Shown: positions 26,149-28,168 of the stretch, piece by piece
Position numbering within the stretch: position 1 is the stretch's first letter
How the letters are laid out: each line of letters opens with the position of its first letter
The notes under the pieces: model-generated
What the model saw: only the letters and a program-made list of their open reading frames with translations
The model's database searches: none
What the model was told of the DNA's origin: nothing
NCBI GenBank assembly: GCA_016202965.1
Contig: JACQNQ010000010.1
Span: 1-28,168, forward strand
Source: Candidatus Zambryskiibacteriota bacterium
Lineage (GTDB): Bacteria; Patescibacteriota; Minisyncoccia; Phycocordibacterales; DATDWN01
DNA: 28,168 nucleotides
Direction: 5' to 3'
Made by a program: the position numbers and the translations under genes

Positions 26149-26247
26149 GGTGGAGCCGGAGCATGTGCGAACGTCGACACCTTTGGTGTCTATGGGCAGA
26201 ACATACCCGGAGTTTCACCTATCCCCTTGAGTCCCACATGTCCGTAA
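26149..26247 (+). pseudogene. In-frame C-terminal remainder of module 2 pilin after amber codon
   Basis: Directly in frame with 25753-26148. Gly-rich start, Cys residues in GACANVD and TCP, as expected for the disulfide-bonded end of a pilin. No start codon or SD of its own, so it is expressed only by TAG readthrough or not at all. Confidence 0.6.
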
Positions 26248-26249
26248 AG

Positions 26250-26278
26250 TTGACTAATTGCGCTTATTTTGCTATTAT
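26250..26278 (+). promoter_or_regulatory. Promoter of the rpsN-rplR module
   Basis: TTGACT (26250-26255), 17-base spacer, TATTAT (26273-26278). The arms GCTTATTT (26262-26269) and AAATAAGC (26280-26287) flank the -10 box and could form a hairpin or operator. Confidence 0.65.
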
Positions 26279-26383
26279 CAAATAAGCCTGAAAGTAGCTT
26301 GATCTGTGTTTCTCCTTAAGGTTTTTCAATAAAGTTTTAAGAAAAAATACACGATATTAGCTAGATAAGGCGGTATTTTATTT

Positions 26384-26569
26384 ATGGCCAAAACATCAGT
26401 TAAAGCTCGGGCTTTGAAGAAACCGAAATTTGGCACTCGGGCTACAAACCGTTGCTTTAAGTGTGGTCGTGGTCGTGGATTTATGAGAGACTTTGGTCTC
26501 TGCAGAATCTGTTTTCGTGAATTGGCCAATGAAGGAAAGATACCGGGAGTGAAGAAATCAAGCTGGTAA
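26384..26569 (+). CDS. rpsN: Ribosomal protein uS14, zinc-binding type
   Basis: 61 aa, the short zinc form: Cys24, Cys27, Cys40 and Cys43 in [20 protein letters not shown] coordinate zinc. Also the [16 protein letters not shown] end. Own promoter after the pilin block, with a leader of about 100 bases. No SD. rpsH follows after 7 bases, a tight junction without a repeat. Confidence 0.96.
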   Translation: MAKTSVKARALKKPKFGTRATNRCFKCGRGRGFMRDFGLCRICFRELANEGKIPGVKKSSW

Positions 26570-26576
26570 AAAAAGT

Positions 26577-26987
26577 ATGCACGACCCAATCGCAGATATG
26601 ATTGTCAGAATAAAGAATGCTTCCGATTCAAAGAAAGAATCAGTAGTTTTTCCGTATTCAAAACTGAAATCAGCCATTTTGGATGTTCTTGTCAAACATA
26701 AGTTTATAAAATCTTTCAGCAAGAAAGGCAAGAAAGTAGTAAAGTGGATTGAAGCCGTTTTGCTGTATGAAGATGGGGCTGGTTCGACAGGCTCACCACA
26801 GGCAAAAATCCAAGGTCTTTCTCGTGTGTCCAAAACTTCAAAAAGAATTTATAACAAAGCAAAAAATATGAGAAGGGTCAAAAGTGGTTTTGGTTCGCTT
26901 ATTCTTTCCACACCGAAAGGCATTATGACAGACAGAGAAGCAAAAGAAGCAAACGTTGGAGGGGAAGCACTTTTTAAGGTTTGGTAA
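26577..26987 (+). CDS. rpsH: Ribosomal protein uS8 with repeat-like insertion
   Basis: Central-domain assembly protein; 136 aa. Motifs: MHDPIADMIVRIKNA, PYSKLKSAILDVL, SRVSKTSKRIY and the C-terminal LSTPKGIMTDREAKEANVGG, GEALFKVW. Residues 68-75 (AGSTGSPQ) are extra in the loop between the two domains (YEDG...KIQGLSRVS). They are coded by 26778-26801, whose GGTTCGACAGGCTCACCAC sequence has a repeat-element character. The fold should tolerate a loop insertion. No SD. Confidence 0.96.
   Translation: MHDPIADMIVRIKNASDSKKESVVFPYSKLKSAILDVLVKHKFIKSFSKKGKKVVKWIEAVLLYEDGAGSTGSPQAKIQGLSRVSKTSKRIYNKAKNMRRVKSGFGSLILSTPKGIMTDREAKEANVGGEALFKVW
26778..26801. repeat. In-frame repeat-like element inside rpsH
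   Basis: 24 bases, GC-richer than their neighbourhood, coding exactly the extra loop AGSTGSPQ. Imperfectly self-complementary (GGT near the left, ACC near the right). Resembles GGTTCGAC-GCTCACCAC repeats I recall from other draft genomes; not checked. Confidence 0.55.
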
Positions 26988-26988
26988 T

Positions 26989-27021
26989 AACTTTTTAACT
27001 TTCTACTTTTAACTTTTAACT
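26989..27021. repeat. Half family A element, rpsH/rplF junction
   Basis: Only the right arm (ACTTTTTAACTTTCTACTTT, then TAACTTTTAACT) is present, starting just after the rpsH stop. No complementary left arm, so the hairpin cannot form here. rplF starts 6 bases later. Confidence 0.7.
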
Positions 27022-27027
27022 AAATCC

Positions 27028-27561
27028 ATGTCTCGTATAGGCAAAAAAGTGATAACAATCCCGGAAAAAACAGAAACATCATATTCTGAAGGAATTTTTG
27101 CCGTTAAGGGACCGCTTGGAACTCTGACCAAAAAATTCAAACCTGAAATTGAAATTACTATCGGCCAGAGCGAAATTAATCTTGCGCCAAAGAATATGAC
27201 TTTGGAGAACAAGGCTCTGTGGGGGACATACGCTTCTCATATTACGAATATGATTTCCGGTGTAAACACTCCGTATGCCAAGAAACTGATTATTGAAGGT
27301 ATCGGCTATAAATCGGAAGTCAAAGATAATTTTATTAAATTTTCTCTCGGCTTCTCACATCCGGTCAATGTTTCTATTCCGGAAGGTCTGAAGGTGACAG
27401 TAGAAAAAAATATCATTACTATTAGTGGGCTTGATAAGGAATTGGTCAGTGGATTTGCGGCAAATATCCGACGGCTGAAAGTCCCCGAACCTTACAAAGG
27501 CAAAGGTATCAGATATGAAGGCGAGGTGGTTAAGCGTAAACAAGGCAAGAAAACAGCCTAA
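27028..27561 (+). CDS. rplF: Ribosomal protein uL6
   Basis: Large-subunit protein near the factor-binding site; 177 aa, normal. Two related domains: MSRIGKKVITIPEKTE and VKGPLGTLTKKFKPEIEITI, then GIGYKSEVKDNFIKFSLGFS. The C-terminal motif VPEPYKGKGIRYEGEVVKRK is intact. No SD; follows a half family A element. Its stop TAA overlaps the first base of the family D6 outer arm. Confidence 0.97.
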   Translation: MSRIGKKVITIPEKTETSYSEGIFAVKGPLGTLTKKFKPEIEITIGQSEINLAPKNMTLENKALWGTYASHITNMISGVNTPYAKKLIIEGIGYKSEVKDNFIKFSLGFSHPVNVSIPEGLKVTVEKNIITISGLDKELVSGFAANIRRLKVPEPYKGKGIRYEGEVVKRKQGKKTA

Positions 27562-27680
27562 ACTTCCAAATTATGACTAATTTTTTGTCGCCAGCTCCGT
27601 TTGCTCCACGCGCAGTACTTCTTGTACAGCTTGGTCGCAGTACTCGCTGGCGCCTCGAAATTAGCCAAATTTGAAAGTTT
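27561..27680. repeat. Family D6 nested hairpin, rplF/rplR junction
   Basis: Outer arms AACTTCCAAATTATGACTAA (from 27561) and TTAGCCAAATTTGAAAGTTT (27661-27680); middle stem CGCCAGC (27589-27595)/GCTGGCG (27646-27652); apex GTAC/GTAC around TTCTT (27615-27627). Outer arms match D5; the core matches D4 and D1. Confidence 0.85.
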
Positions 27681-27695
27681 AGGTACCATGTTGAT

Positions 27696-28046
27696 ATGAA
27701 ATCAAGTAAAGTAAAAAAGGAAAAAAGAAACAGGCGGCACGCGCGAATTCGCGCAAAAATTTCCGGCACCAAAGACTTGCCGCGCCTGTCGGTTTTTAAA
27801 TCAAACAAAAATATCTCGGCTCAGATTATTGATGACGACAAAGCCAAAACCCTGGTTTCCGCTCATTTGCGAGAAGTTAAGGGCAAAACAATGATGGAAA
27901 AATCGGCAAAGGTCGGCGAGATTATTGCAGAGAAAGCTCTGGCCAAAAAAATCAAAACGGTGGTTTTTGACCGCGGAGGATTTATTTACACGGGAAATGT
28001 AAAAGCTTTGGCCGATGGAGCCAGGAAGGGAGGACTGCAATTCTAA
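27696..28046 (+). CDS. rplR: Ribosomal protein uL18
   Basis: 5S rRNA-binding protein; 116 aa, normal. Motifs: [60 protein letters not shown] and the [10 protein letters not shown] end. No SD; follows a D6 hairpin. rpsE would be expected next and is not seen before the window ends. Confidence 0.97.
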   Translation: MKSSKVKKEKRNRRHARIRAKISGTKDLPRLSVFKSNKNISAQIIDDDKAKTLVSAHLREVKGKTMMEKSAKVGEIIAEKALAKKIKTVVFDRGGFIYTGNVKALADGARKGGLQF

Positions 28047-28168
28047 ATTTCTAATTATTCTAATTAACCTAATTTCTAAATAAACCCCAATGACCAATAA
28101 CCAAGTACAAACAAATACCACTTTGAATCGGTTGGGATTTGGATATGGTTCATTATTTAGGTCAATTA
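28047..28168. repeat. Family G inverted repeat after rplR, cut by window end
   Basis: Left arm near 28060-28110 (ATTAACCTAATTTCTAAATA, then CCAATGACCAATAACC) and right arm near 28125-28168 (GGTTGGGATTTGGATATGGT, then ATTATTTAGGTCAATTA) are imperfect complements. The ATG at 28091 lies in the left arm and its frame does not resemble uS5. Confidence 0.65.

Noticed and set aside
25753..26247. Genome-wide TAG or TGA recoding to explain the split pilin
   Set aside because: TAG ends rpsL, rplC and rplN properly; TGA ends rpsS and the FMN reductase. The normal code fits.
28091..28168. ATG-started frame as the beginning of rpsE
   Set aside because: The translation (MTNNQVQTNTTLNRLGFGYG) does not resemble uS5, and the sequence is the inverted-repeat family G element.
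1..28168. tRNA, rRNA, tmRNA, RNase P or SRP RNA genes
   Set aside because: I looked for tRNA GTTCGANTC arms with cloverleaf context and the signature sequences of the other RNAs and saw none.

Overview
The window is a translation-gene region of a small-genome bacterium, most likely of the Candidate Phyla Radiation (Patescibacteria), probably Parcubacteria. The evidence is indirect: AT-rich DNA; ribosomal-protein genes of the str, S10 and spc operons in the usual order but broken into short modules; no Shine-Dalgarno (SD) sequence before the ribosomal genes; a zinc-type uS14; a short ComEC-like metallo-beta-lactamase and a short M50 protease; type IV pilins; and several HicA/HicB genes. TAA, TAG and TGA all act as stops, so nothing suggests recoding. 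No marker gene fixes the lineage.

Layout. 1-3403: a minus-strand set (Fe/Mn superoxide dismutase and two small genes) divergent from a ComEC-like hydrolase; then rpmB plus a small membrane gene (minus) divergent from an M50 protease. 3404-4011: no protein gene, but a promoter, a GC-richer segment with many hairpins ending in a terminator (candidate ncRNA or attenuated leader), and a 28-base perfect palindrome just before rpsL. 4012-8395: rpsL, rpsG, two accessory genes, fusA. 8453-12179: accessory genes. 12418-13614: tuf. 13627-15365: small genes and a hicBA pair between repeated terminators. 15523-19268: rpsJ, an accessory gene, rplC, rplD, rplW, rplB. 19328-19624: an antisense small membrane gene. 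19836-23942: rpsS, rplV, rpsC, rplP, rpmC, rpsQ, rplN, rplX, rplE. 24108-26247: two copies of a small-membrane-protein plus pilin module around an antisense hicBA. 26384-28046: rpsN, rpsH, rplF, rplR. The window ends inside a repeat before the expected rpsE.

The most unusual feature is repeat architecture. Almost every junction between ribosomal genes holds a large hairpin from one of about seven recurring families (A-G below). Some share outer arms but carry different cores. One core keeps its flanking sequence while the apical stem changes by compensating bases. Family A arms run into the upstream coding region and supply C-terminal residues or stop codons. Separately, short repeat-like elements lie in frame inside fusA, rpsC, rpsH and a hypothetical gene.

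There seem to be three ways of starting genes. Ribosomal genes have AT-rich or hairpin leaders without SD. HicB, pilin-module, ComEC-like and several other genes have a -10 box only 5-7 bases before ATG, so they are probably leaderless. A set of small hypothetical genes (30-139 codons) have strong AGGAGG-type SDs, mostly with their own promoters and hairpin terminators, and sit as cassettes between the ribosomal modules.
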